Shown: positions 45,511-56,258 of the stretch, in pieces
How positions within the stretch are numbered: position 1 is the first letter of the stretch
Layout of the letters: each line of letters starts with the position of its first letter
DNA from: Thelonectria olida
Taxonomy: Eukaryota > Ascomycota > Sordariomycetes > Hypocreales > Nectriaceae
Assembly (NCBI GenBank): GCA_020736575.1
Contig: JAGPYM010000002.1
Location: forward strand, 124,001 to 188,000
DNA length: 64,000 nt
Direction of reading: 5' to 3'
The notes under the pieces: generated by a model
Seen by the model: the letters and a program-made list of their open reading frames with translations, nothing else
Told to the model about the DNA's origin: nothing
The model's database searches: none
Translations under genes and position numbers: made by a program

Positions 45511-47354
45511 TTACTTGTGCCCGGGGAGACTGACCAAGTCACCGCCGTCGTACTTGATACCAAACGTCTCCAACAAGTTGGTAGCCGCCTTCTCACCCGT
45601 CGCAAATGCGCCATGGACGCATCCATTAGCGACGAGGGTGCAGTGCTCGCCGGCAAACTGCAGTCGGCTGCGTTTATGCTTGTCCAAAGCACCGATGAAC
45701 AATTTCGGCTCATCGCCAACTTTATCAGCAGAGTACGTTCCAAAACCCGCCAGGGGATCGCGGGTCCACTGGGTGCACTCGATGCTCACAAGGCGAGGGA
45801 GCGCCTTGTACGGCTCAGTGCGTAAGAGGTTGAACAGAGGCTTGAAGAAGTCGTACAGCTCGTCTTTGGCCATGGCTTCAACTCGCTGAGTCAAAGGCTC
45901 TGCGATTTGCACGCAGAGTTCTTTGGCGCCCGACATGAGCCAAGTATTCACCGTAACGGTGGGGTGGGCCAAGATGTTATCCCCGACGGAGCTGACTGAC
46001 GAGGGAGAGGAAGAGAGGGCTTCTTCAGGAGGGGCGGGATAGTACATGAACTGGTCATTGTCCTTGCTCCAAAAGACTTCCGAAAATTCGAAAAAGACTT
46101 TCCCGAGAGCAGCGTAGCTAAAGTTGTCAATTCCGTCTCGCACGTCTTCGGGAAGAGCAGGCGAGAAAGGCAGCAAGCCGTGTCGAAGAACGCCCAAAGG
46201 AGCCGTGACGACGACTGCATCAGCAGTAAAGTGCTGCATGTCGCCCTGGGCATCCTTGCAAGTGACAACGGTGGGCATGGAGCCATCCTCGCTCCATTGG
46301 ACGTCCTGGACATGGTGCTGCAGATGGACAGCATCGAGAACGGGTTCGGCGGTCCACTCGACGATTTTTTGGTACCCTCCGCGAAGGACGTAGAGGTTCC
46401 GCTCCGTGACGAAATAGCTGAGATGCTTCGCGGAAGCGAGAGCCGTGCTTGTCCCGATCCAGAGTTCAATCTACCCACCATCAGCACACATCTCACACGA
46501 GTGTTGTTGAGGAACACACCTCTCGAGTAGCCTGCGGAGCCCAGAGCCGCTCATCCTCTGTAATCAACTCATGATTGTTGACAAACTCCCTCACAAACTC
46601 ATCCACGCTCTTATCAGGGGCGTCGGCGTGGTTATCATAGTACCACTCACAATAGTCGGCAAACTCGTCAGCCACCTTCTTGGCTTTGAACTGAGCGCCG
46701 GCTTTTCCGTGAGGGGTGTAGTACAGGGGGGCGCCGTCGTCGTAGTAGTATTCGACGCCAAGTTTGGGAATGAGTTTGACGAGTCTGTTTTGAGAGGTTT
46801 CGTGCATCCAAGCAGCGCCTTGCAAGAGTAGAGAGAGAAGTGTTAACCTTCGACAGTGATACAATATATACCCCTGGAAGGAATGCATGTGTTGGACATA
46901 CCTACACTGCATGTCTACATACCCATAGAGAGCGAGACATGCAATGCGATAGACGGCGACACAGCCCAAACGCAAGGTCTGTGATTCAGTATCAACCACA
47001 GATGTCACTTCAAGACGAGTACGTACCGAGATCGCGACTCTTTCCCGGCTGGCTGCTCGCACAAATCCTCCCTCCGATACGATCGCGCGCCTCAACAATC
47101 ACAACCTCAACGCCATGACGGCGAAGAACGGAGGCAGCTCGAAGGCCGGAAATGCCGGCACCAACGACGATCACCTTTTTCGGTTGCTCCGGTCCTGGAG
47201 GAGATTGAACGGGAGGAAGTCCCATGGTAGCGTCTGCGACGAGGTCGAGGCGCCTCTCCAGGCCGGAGTAACAATTACTCGGCTTTTTAGGGCTGCCTGG
47301 TATACGGGCGGTGACGTTGAACTGTTGAGAAAGCATTCTCTGGCAGGTGGACAT
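45511..47354 (-). CDS. Flavin-containing amine (polyamine) oxidase
   Basis: Three exons (47354-47027, 46818-46520, 46470-45511), introns 208 and 49 nt, give 528 residues. The start could instead be ATG 47225, which would put the FAD motif nearer the N-terminus as in most relatives. [37 protein letters not shown] (from residue 61) is the classical dinucleotide-binding fold plus RxGGR. Later blocks are [39 protein letters not shown] and the FAD-binding [25 protein letters not shown]. Enzymes of this family oxidise polyamines or monoamines to aldehyde, amine and H2O2. No C-terminal SKL. Intron 1 is unusually long for this window. Confidence 0.88.
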
Positions 47355-48275
47355 GTATATGTGTGAATGTGGTGGTGGTAGGTAGCAATAATGCTCGGAC
47401 TGTAGCCTGTAGACTGTAGTGTGCTGAAGGAACAAAGCGCAAACTGTGTGATAGACAGTGAAGGCGTTAGTTATACTTCCCCTCCCGCATCAATGACTGG
47501 GCAGACGAGGCCTGATGACTGATGATGGGTCCTCCCGTACAGCCACGTCACCTGGCCGCTCAGGGTTCCGAGATAAAGGATCGCATCGGTCCAGTGATAG
47601 GACTAATCCGGAGTGGGTTGCAGATTCGTCACAAGGTCCGGGGCAGCGTACGCATTGGGCAGTACATTTGCAAGTGCACCAAGCCTGGGGTTATTTGTGA
47701 CGGGTGACCAGGGCAAGATACAGAATCCGCGATAAGATCACGGGTGCTTTGATTGTAACAGGCTTCACCATGGCGACTTGACAGCTTGATTAGGCCAAGA
47801 CAGATCAGGAAGCCAAAGTGTAATCTGGGGTATCGATGCCGACTTTCCGGGAGCGCTTGATAAGATGGACGAGACGCTTCAGATTCGCACCGTCGGCTCC
47901 GAGACTATCACTAAAGAAGCACCGGATACAAGCCAATGGGGAATAGACCACAATTTGCCCCGTCAGATCTTGTCAGATTGCGGCATTTTCTTGGCGTGGA
48001 GTCGACATCGGAGATGGCCCAGCTTCGATAATACACCCCAAGAACAAAGGATGCGACTAGTTGATGTTGAAACGGTAAACGAAAGATAACGATGTCATAG
48101 GATTATGGACAAGTAAAATGCCACAATGCCCAACTATTCTGTACCCCGAAGCTGTTGTGCACCCATCACTGTATCAGACGCGACCAAAACATGCTCCGTC
48201 TTGCCTTTCATTCATACGCTCTCACTATTTACACAGTGATTTGACCCTCCAGTCCTAGGCTGAACACTCATCGTA
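47355..48275. promoter_or_regulatory. Divergent intergenic region, 921 bp
   Basis: Lies between the amine oxidase (minus) and the MFS transporter (plus) start codons, so the oxidase and transporter may be co-regulated. No assigned motif. Confidence 0.45.
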
Positions 48276-49924
48276 ATGGATCCAGACGAACATCTCGCTG
48301 GGACAGAGCGCATTATCAAATCTGAAGGCCACGAAGCCACCCTCATTCCTCACCCAACCTCTTCTCCCAACGATCCTCTTAATTGGTCGCCATGGCGCAA
48401 GTATTGGCACGCATTTCTCGTCCTCTTTGTCGTCGGGTTAACGGCGGCTACGAGCAACGACGCCGGCAGCGCATCAGATGCGTTGCTTGACAAGGGCATT
48501 AGCTATAACATTGACAATATCGGCGCCGGAGTCTTGTTTGCAGGCATCGGGTACACTACACTTCTTCTATCTCCTCTGCCTGCGCTGTACGGCCGACGCA
48601 GCACGTACCTCATTTGTCTGCTGTCCTCTATCGCCGGGAGTATCTGGTTCGCCAAGACGCAGAAGAGCACCGATGCCATCTGGAGTCAGCTCTTTGTCGG
48701 CGCGTCCGAATCATGCGCCGAAGCGGCTGCTCAACTATCGCTTTCAGAGCTGTTTTACAGCCATCAGCGCGGTACAGTCATGGGTCTATACATTCTGGCC
48801 ACCTCCGTGGGAACCTTTTTAGGACCTTTGTTTGCTGGTCTCATTGCCGACAATGATAAGATTGGATGGACGTGGATTGGCTGGTTTGCCGTGATTATCA
48901 CTGGTGCCACGCTGATTGTCTTTTTATTCGGGTTTGAAGAGACGGCGTTTGATCGAAGAGCGATTCTGGATGGTGTGAGACCGATTACAGCTCCGACGGT
49001 GACCACGAAGACAAAAAAGACAGAAGGGGATTCCAGGAACAGTGACGATCTACAAGCTGCCGAAACTGCTACGCCAGTCGTTGACAAACCGAAGACGTAT
49101 TGGCAGCGCATCGCCATCATCACGCCATCTCCCTTACTCAAAGGTATTGGGTTTAGGCAATACTTTTCTATACTTATCCAGACTCTCCGCGTCTTTAGTT
49201 TCCCAGCAGTCCTCTATGCCGGCCTCCAATGGGGCGCACAAGACGCGTGGTTGACCTTTTACCTCACGGTCGAAGAGGATAACTACTACGAAGACCCCTG
49301 GAACTATGGCGACACGGCGGTAGCGCTGATGAATATCCCGACGCTCATCGGTGCCGTAATTGGATGTTTCTACGGAGGATGGTTTGCCGACAAGTTTGTC
49401 GAGTGGATGGCGAAGCGCCGTGGTGGTGTAAGTGAAGCTGAGGACAGACTGTGGCTAATGTATCCGGCTGCGATTATCAGTCCTGCTGGGTTGATGCTGT
49501 TTGGTATTGGGTCTGGGAAGGGGTGGCTGTTTCCAGAACTTTGGGGAGCCTATGTTGGTCTTGGGTTTGTTGGCTTTGGTTGGGGATGTGCGGGAGATCT
49601 CGGTAAGTCACCCCTTTTACCTTGTAATGACAATGGGTGTTAACCATCCCAGCCTTGAGTTATCTCGCCGACTGCTACCCCGACATGATTCTTGAAGGCA
49701 TGGTTGGTGTAGCCGTTATCAACAACAGCATCGCCCTCATTTTCACTTTTTGCACAGGTATCTGGATGGATACGCAGACCCTGGCTCAGGTATTTGTGGC
49801 TATTGGAGTCTTGTCCTCTGTATTTTTCATGACGACTTTTCCTATGCAGTATTGGGGAAAGATAGCGAGGAGAAAGACAAAGGCCATGTACGAAAGCTTT
49901 ATCGAGAGGAGAGATGGACACTGA
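48276..49924 (+). CDS. MFS transporter (DHA1/Hol1-like)
   Basis: Two exons, 48276-49602 and 49653-49924, over a 50-nt intron give 532 residues. The N-terminal DPLNWSPWRKYWHAF block is a hallmark of a large fungal MFS group that includes polyamine/drug transporters. About 12 helices follow, with LPALYGRRSTYL (motif A-like), SLSELFYSHQRGTVMGLYILATSVGTFLGPLFAGLIAD and, in the second half, YGGWFADKFVEW. After the intron: LSYLADCYPDM. A central cytosolic loop of about 60 residues is Thr/Lys-rich. Adjacent divergent amine oxidase makes an amine or its product a candidate substrate, by context only. Confidence 0.88.
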
Positions 49925-50675
49925 CTTGGGCTCGATGGCTTCTGCGGTTAATTTCGTTTGTGTTTTATTATTTGGCAATATCCTATTTCTATAAGCTTAA
50001 ACTCAGTGTCCCCAGAAGTGAACTGTTTTACTGGTGTATCAGGTGTGCTTTGGATTCGTCGTCGCACGCTGTGGTACTTCAAGTTGGCCGACTTCTCCTT
50101 GAGGTTGAGATAGAAGAGACGAGCCAGCTACCCCGGAGACGCAGGGCTGACCCAGGATGCCTGAGAAATTACCAATAAGGCGTGTTACGCGACTGTGTGA
50201 ATGCGTCCACGGCAAATGGTGCGATGTTCCATCCATCGCATGGGGAAAGCCAATAGTGCAAATATCAATTCGAACGCGCTGCTCGGTGTTATGAAGGGAT
50301 GAAGTGTTGAGATAATGCTACGAATCAGACGAATCTGATTCTTGTTTGAAATTGCAACCTGAATGTGGAAATTGCCGCGGAGATAGACTACACCCCCTGG
50401 GCTGCAATCCACCATTGGCGGTCTGGGCGATGGCCGAACCCTACGGACGGAGCTGAGCCAAGTCTTGCCACCCTTGACTCCTTTTAGAGATTGAGGCGTC
50501 CAGAAGCGAAACAATAACTTGTTGCTGTCGGGCTTCATTACCCGTTGGCTAACTGGTGTAGTCTATTCGGCTCGAAAGAGGTCAGCGAATCGGCTTGAAT
50601 GGGAATCTGGGCTTACTTAGGGACGCCCCAAGCCGGACCGTTGAGAATTAGTCTTCCCCTTCAACTCACTTCAAG
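49925..50675. other. Intergenic, 751 bp
   Basis: Between two plus-strand genes. One minus-strand open frame (50185-50538) has no recognisable feature. The pyrimidine tract at 50655-50665 precedes the next gene's ATG. Confidence 0.5.
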
Positions 50676-51814
50676 ATGCATTTCTTAACAGCTCTTGCAG
50701 TGGCGTTGCCGCTCGTTTCTTCCCTTCCTGCCGATTCTTCCACCTCTTCGACTGGGTCGCTTCAGCTTAACCCTCCCCTTTCTTCTCTCCAGACACGTGT
50801 TTTCGTCGAGGAGCCTCTCTGCGGCCTTGTCGGGCATGATTTGCACAATCCAGACTCGTTTCTGACAAAGTCTTTCAGATGTGTGGTAGGCGATTGTGCG
50901 GATTTGTGTGACAGCAAGCCAGAGTGCAAGAGCTATGCGGTGAGCAGCCTTGGGTGTGCACTGTATGCCGCGAGGGTGGAGGGGAATTTCGAAGAGAACG
51001 AGGATTCGCACACGACGTTTTATGACAAGAATTGCGGTGCGACTTCGAGTACGAGTGCGACTGGCGTTATTGAGACGTCTTCATCAACGCCCTTGCCGAC
51101 AGTTACCGTCATCCGCATCGAAGACACAAATGGCAACCAACTAGGCTATATGGGAAACGACTTCAACCTCTATGGCGAGCGCGGCATCATCGCGGACATC
51201 ACTGCCGCCCTGCACGTAAAAGCCTCGTACCGCTCGGGAGCCTCCTCTTTACAGGCAGATGTCACGAGTGACAACTCTGCTAAATACGCGGATTTGCTAG
51301 CTTTAGCGCTGATCAATGGATTCTCGAGTACGGATAGTAATCTTGGAAATTCCTACAAGTAAGTAATGCCCGAGGTTCGGGGAAAGGGGAGGGAAAGTGG
51401 CTGACTCTGTAGTTATGCGGTTCTTGGAGCTTCGGATAAGAGTACGTATCTACTTGTGAACTGAGACTTGGGAATCTTGCTGACTGTTGATAGCTGCCCC
51501 TGGCGCTACTCCGCAGTTCAATGTTGACAATTCCTTTACAAGGGCCATTAATATCGTCGAGGACGTTGAGTCTGCTGTTGTGAGTTTATTATCCATCCTC
51601 CAGAATATCGTGATAAAGTCCTCAGACGTAGTAGTGGTCCATTCATCCATCAACTATGGAGCTTCTTCCTCACTGGGTAAATACAGACGAGTGTAGGTAT
51701 TCATTGATAAGAAGAAATTATGGGTACTAACTATCTCATAGCTTTACCTCCAATCTATACTTGCTATGTACAAGACTTCCTACTTGTTACAGGAAGTGTC
51801 TCGAGTCTTCGTGA
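50676..51814 (+). CDS. Secreted apple/PAN-like domain protein, 3' end uncertain
   Basis: Exons 50676-51358, 51413-51441 and 51494-51692 are well supported by phase, and 51742-51814 is a possible last exon, giving 327 residues. Signal peptide MHFLTALAVALPLVSS. A Cys-rich module (about residues 48-120) reads CGLVGH...CVVGDCADLCDSKPECKSYAV...GCALYAARV...FYDKNC, which fits the PAN/apple fold of fungal adhesion-like proteins. A Ser/Thr-rich linker follows, then a second part without recognisable domain (LYGERGIIADITAALHV...). It converges with the repeat-peptide gene at 52274-53299. The last exon is a guess because the frame after 51692 has no homology that I can use. Confidence 0.7.
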
Positions 51815-52273
51815 CGCCTTCGGAGTGACAGTTACAGAGGTTAGAATGTTCTTTGAAGAGCACCACGTCGTTTAGTAGCCATTTCGAAACCCCAGAAAAG
51901 TTCTGCTTTTCGTTCTCAATGGAAGTTCTGTACAGTTTTGGAAGATGAGGATCGCCTGCCGGAATGTAAAGCCAAGGCGCCAATGCCAATTCAGAACAGA
52001 AGTAGTATTTAATCAATAAAATTGATCTTCTTGCTATTCGTACCTGCACAGGAAACAGTTTGGGGTCATATCAAGGTCAGAAGTGTGAAAAGTCTATGAA
52101 ACAAAGGCTAGAAGAAGGAGCGAATCTAAATGACTAGAATACTAGATACAAGGAATGGGAAATTAGTCCAGCCAGCTAAGAAGACGCTGAAGCTGGCTAG
52201 GCAGCCGCAAGAAAAGACAATCTATCGGTGAAACTCCGACCAATGCTATCAGTCCCAAGAGCAAGTCAGTTGC

Positions 52274-53299
52274 TTACTCTTTCTTGTCGTACTTCTCAGG
52301 GGTCCATTTTCCATCGTCAAAATCAGTACCCTCGCCCTCGTACTTGCCGGGCTTCCAGCTGCCATCATCCTCGCGCTTGGTCTCGGACTTCTTATCGTAC
52401 TTCTCAGGAGTCCACTTGCCGTCGTCAAAGTCGGTGCCCTCACCCTCGTACTTGCCGGGCTTCCAGCTGCCGTCATCCTCCCGCTTAGACTCCGAGTTCT
52501 CTGACTTCTTGTCGTACTTCTCGGGAGTCCACTTGCCGTCGTCGAAATCGGTGCCCTCACCCTCGTACTTGCCGGGCTTCCAGCTGCCATCGTCGGCCAT
52601 CTTGGTCTTCTCCTTCTTGTCGTACTTCTCAGGAGTCCACTTGCCATCATCAAAGTCGGTGCCCTCACCCTCGTACTTGCCAGGCTTCCAGCTACCATCG
52701 TCCTCCCTCTTAGACTTGCCGCCGGGGTACTTTCCAGGGTACCACTTGCCGTCGTCATACTTGGTGCCGGGGCCCTCATACTTGTTGGGGTGCCACTTTC
52801 CATCATCCTCCCTCTTGGTCTTGTCGCCAGGGTACTTTCCAGGATACCACTTGCCATCGTCAAAGTCGGTTCCTTCGCCCTCGTACTTGCCCGGCTTCCA
52901 GCTGCCGTCGTCTTCGCGCTTGCTCTTGCCGCCAGGGTACTTTCCGGGGTACCACTTTCCATCATCGTACTTGGTACCAGGACCCTCGTACTTGTTGGGG
53001 TGCCATTTGCCGTCATCCTCGCGCTTGGTCTTGTCACCGGGGTACTTTCCGGGGTACCACTTGCCATCGTCGTAGTCGGTGCCGGGACCCTCGTACTTGC
53101 CCGGTGCCCACTTGCCGTCGTCCTCACGCTTCACCTTGTCCTTCTTGTCGTACTTGTCGGGAGACCACTTGCCATCGTCGTACTTGGTGCCGGGGCCCTC
53201 GTACTTGCCCGGAGCCCATGAGCCGTCGTCGGCGGGCTTGGCAGTGGGAAGTGCCAGAGCTGTGACAGCGAAGGCGAGGAGAGTGTAAGAGTAGCGCAT
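52274..53299 (-). CDS. Kex2-processed repeat-peptide precursor (KEP type)
   Basis: Single exon, 341 residues, ATG at 53299. A signal peptide (MRYSYTLLAFAVTALA) is followed by nine tandem repeats of about 31-39 residues. Each repeat has two copies of DDGxWxPxKY, the first followed by EG(P/E)GT(K/D)(Y/F), so the motif occurs 18 times. Eight junctions join the repeats: seven are Lys-Arg, one is Lys-Met (TKM before ADDG). After KR the next repeat always begins EDDG. This is the layout of fungal secreted precursors cut by the Golgi protease Kex2 into short peptides. No Cys, no globular domain; composition is Asp/Gly/Lys/Tyr/Trp/Pro. No UstYa (DUF3328) gene, the mark of dikaritin RiPP clusters, occurs in this window. 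The fate of the peptides is unknown. ATG choice rests on the signal peptide. Confidence 0.85.
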   Translation of the reverse strand: MRYSYTLLAFAVTALALPTAKPADDGSWAPGKYEGPGTKYDDGKWSPDKYDKKDKVKREDDGKWAPGKYEGPGTDYDDGKWYPGKYPGDKTKREDDGKWHPNKYEGPGTKYDDGKWYPGKYPGGKSKREDDGSWKPGKYEGEGTDFDDGKWYPGKYPGDKTKREDDGKWHPNKYEGPGTKYDDGKWYPGKYPGGKSKREDDGSWKPGKYEGEGTDFDDGKWTPEKYDKKEKTKMADDGSWKPGKYEGEGTDFDDGKWTPEKYDKKSENSESKREDDGSWKPGKYEGEGTDFDDGKWTPEKYDKKSETKREDDGSWKPGKYEGEGTDFDDGKWTPEKYDKKE

Positions 53300-53460
53300 G
53301 GTGAAGAAGTGGATGGATGTGTAGATAGACAAGAAAGGAAGAATAGGGAAAGTTAAGAGATTTGTTGAATTATTCAGTGAGTTGTGAGTTGCAGTGTGAT
53401 TTGGATGGTTGAATGCTGGTGTTGGATGGTGTTGTTTGCTTTGGTGGTGAGGTGGATGAG

Positions 53461-53670
53461 ATGAGATGAGGATGGTGATGATGAGATGAGGATGGTGATG
53501 ATGAGATGAGGATGGTGATGATGAGATGAGGATGGTGATGATGAGATGAGGATGGTGATGATGAGATGAGGATGGTGATGATGAGATGAGGATGGTGATG
53601 ATGAGATGAGGATGGTGATGATGAGATGAGGATGGTGATGATGAGATGAGGATGGTGATGATGAGATGAG
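53461..53670. repeat. Perfect 20-bp minisatellite, 10.5 copies
   Basis: The 20-bp unit ATGAGATGAGGATGGTGATG is repeated 10.5 times without a mismatch (210 bp). It ends where an A replaces G at 53671. It lies about 160 bp upstream of the start of the repeat-peptide gene, in its promoter or 5' untranslated region. Perfect identity points to recent expansion and probable length polymorphism. Frames through it are artefacts of the repeat. Confidence 0.95.
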
Positions 53671-56258
53671 AATGGACCGGATTATGGAACTTGGTGGTGT
53701 CTTAAATAATTGATTCTGTTGACCTTGGGGAGAAGCCATCTCTGCTAAGTTCGTGTAAACCTCAATTGAAGGCGTGATGACAATCGGCGCAGCCTGCGCA
53801 AGTCAGTGGCATTGCCTCAAGATGCATCTGACACCCAGAGTTAGCATCTTTACAGGGCTGATTTCGGATAGTAAGCGGTCGGGCATAAGCTTTACGAAGG
53901 TATTCTGGAGATGCAGGTGTGACTAGAGTGCAGCTGGTGTTGGCCGTGTTGCTATTTCCAGGCGTGCTGAGCCTCCACCAAATCGGTCATCTCACCCACC
54001 GGCGACTTGGCAGGCTGCGCCTGAACCCGAAAAACCGACGGAGCTAAGTTACCTTCACTTAACATTAAGTGTTTGGTGCTGAGAGATCAGCGCTAGGCCT
54101 GACGTGACAGACGGGCTACGGACTCGCCAAACGGGGCTGAGCAATTTGGCATCAGCGGAGGTGCGTTCACTGTCTTCGGCGATTATGGCGTCAATCGATA
54201 GTCTCTCTCCCACAGAATTCTAAATGGAATGCAACTCGACGGCCCCGAGGGCCGAGATGGATTAGACTTGGACTTGGAGGTCAGCTGTGCCACCCTCGCG
54301 GCCACACTGCATCTTTGCAACCACCTTCGGTCCGGAAGTCATGAGGCTTCCCGCAGCATACTTGAGCAGAATGCCAGAAAGTGCAAAGGATTATTCAGCT
54401 GCGCCGAATCTAGCGGCATATTTGCAGACGGAAATAGTTGACGATGGATTTTTCTCGTATAGGCATCCTGCACATGCCAAGGTTCCAGATGGTGCGTGAG
54501 AAATTGGACGAGAAATCCCAATCTATTCGTTTATTTCAGTGTAAGTCGGATCGAATTATGTAAAGAGCTCATCTTGCGCAAGAATTACGCAGTATTGCGG
54601 GATATCTTGATTTGAAGTTGAAAAACTTGCGCAGAGCTGTACGACGATCGAGCCAAATATGAAGTCAACACCATGTGACGCTCTTGTTTGGAGGTCTAGC
54701 CAATGTGAAGACGACACGAAGGGGCAATAATATGCACTTGGGTTGCGAAAAGTGCAATTACTATTTCGTACTTTGTTTACGAAGGTGACACGACCAAGGA
54801 CAGCGAAATAGAGGGGCCTATACGGATTACCGACAACACGAGGCGTGTGATGGAAATAGGCTCTCAGTCTGACAATGACGAAGGACTCGCGGGATCCTCC
54901 ACTTGCATCATCCTTGGCGGATTCCTTCTCGCATTCATGATGACAATGGGGTTGAATAAGTTGCGAGCATCTAACTACCCACGGCTAAACGCATCACCCG
55001 CCGTACGGATAGATGTACTGGTTGAGCACTGATCTCGTTTTACCATCGACGACAATCCCGCCAATCCATACCTTACCGTTTTGGGAATCTCAGGTTTGCA
55101 AGGTCGACTTTTTGGATCTGTCGAGAGTGCATTTTCTAAAATTGAACGCCAGAGGAAGAGGCCTTGTTATTCTCAGATGCCGCAACGTGCCACTTCAACA
55201 GCTCCTCGTACGACGTAGCGAGTCACTGTTACTGCCTTTGGCCAAGTCGAGAGACGCTTCCAATGGCTTGACTTTCAACGCTTGGGCTCCATTGCGGCTC
55301 GATGATGTAGACATGATTTGCCGCTGTGAGATTGAGCTTTGCAAGAGTCAGCCAAATACATGAAAAGACAGACATATCACATCAATAATGCAGTAACCCA
55401 CATGCACCTACCCCTCTGCTTATGAGGAGGATGGGATATCGACTGTCTATTATAAATCTATCCATATTATGCTGGCGCTGGGAGAGGATCTGATCACCAT
55501 CGATTCTTTGATGAAGAACCCCTTTGCGTCAGAGGTGAACTGATAATAGACCGAGAGTCCTGATCCAGAAAGAGAAGAGAATACTTCAGTGTGTCAGTGA
55601 TGCTCCTCGCTGGACGATTGGGCATACCTCTTCCCATCACGCAAATTTCCTTCCAAATCCGCCATGAGACCAGCAATCTTGGATGGAACCCTGTCCAATT
55701 AAAATAGCTCTCGGTGTTGTCCCCGTCTCCGGAGGATGAGTAATACTCATCGGGCCAAGGCCCTCGCGGCAACCATGGTCTTACAAAGCGGGCATTGGGA
55801 GGCGAAAACCCTATTTGATCGCTCCGCCCCCGTCATCCCGATCCTCCAGAAACATTCTTGGCAGAGTTAATGCTTACACGGATAATTATAGCAGTTAGAA
55901 CCCTAGAGGAGGCTAAAAACGGGGATAGGAAGGCAGCATACGGCGCAAGTAATCTCAGCGTTGCTTCCCAGCGAGTAGAGAGAGTCTTGCTACACAGCCA
56001 TTTTGTCTCGACAAGCCTTCCTTGGAACTGTTCCTGAAGGATTCCGTGATTACAGAGAAGCCTTAGTTGAAGCTATGCTCGGAAATGTCAAACGAGTCGC
56101 GTTTGCCTGGATTCAGCCTCGCGTTCTCTTCAGTGAAGCTAGCCATGGTAGATATCGTCTCATCGTATTGGCGCCGCTCAAGTCTTATGGTATATCACCC
56201 ATACCATAGAGCTCGCTCTCTAGCGTCTTCTTAGTTGGCCAAGTTTATCTGCCCATGC
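53671..56258. other. Gene-poor region, 2.6 kb, no gene recognised
   Basis: Many short open frames but no model with family signatures. Fragments that look faintly coding include about 54287-54499 (plus) and about 55494-55700 (minus; it reads VPSKIAGLMADLEGNLRDG in one frame). They may be remnants of decayed genes, which I could not name. Confidence 0.5.

Noticed and set aside
15000..50000. Secondary-metabolite gene cluster
   Set aside because: Oxidoreductases, MFS and a Zn2Cys6 factor are present, but no PKS, NRPS, terpene synthase, DMATS or UstYa gene was found.
50185..50538. Minus-strand open frame of 117 residues
   Set aside because: No family signature or supporting splice structure.
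52284..53221. Antisense open frames across the repeat-peptide gene
   Set aside because: Repeats with strong codon bias leave other frames open; the sense strand has signal peptide and Kex2 sites.
53461..53670. CRISPR array
   Set aside because: Direct 20-bp units without spacers in a eukaryotic genome.
53374..53739. His/Ser-rich 121-residue open frame
   Set aside because: Produced by the 20-bp minisatellite; no independent coding evidence.
54229..55400. Possible gene from several short plus-strand frames
   Set aside because: Frames cannot be joined by consensus introns into a product with recognisable features; left as possible relics.
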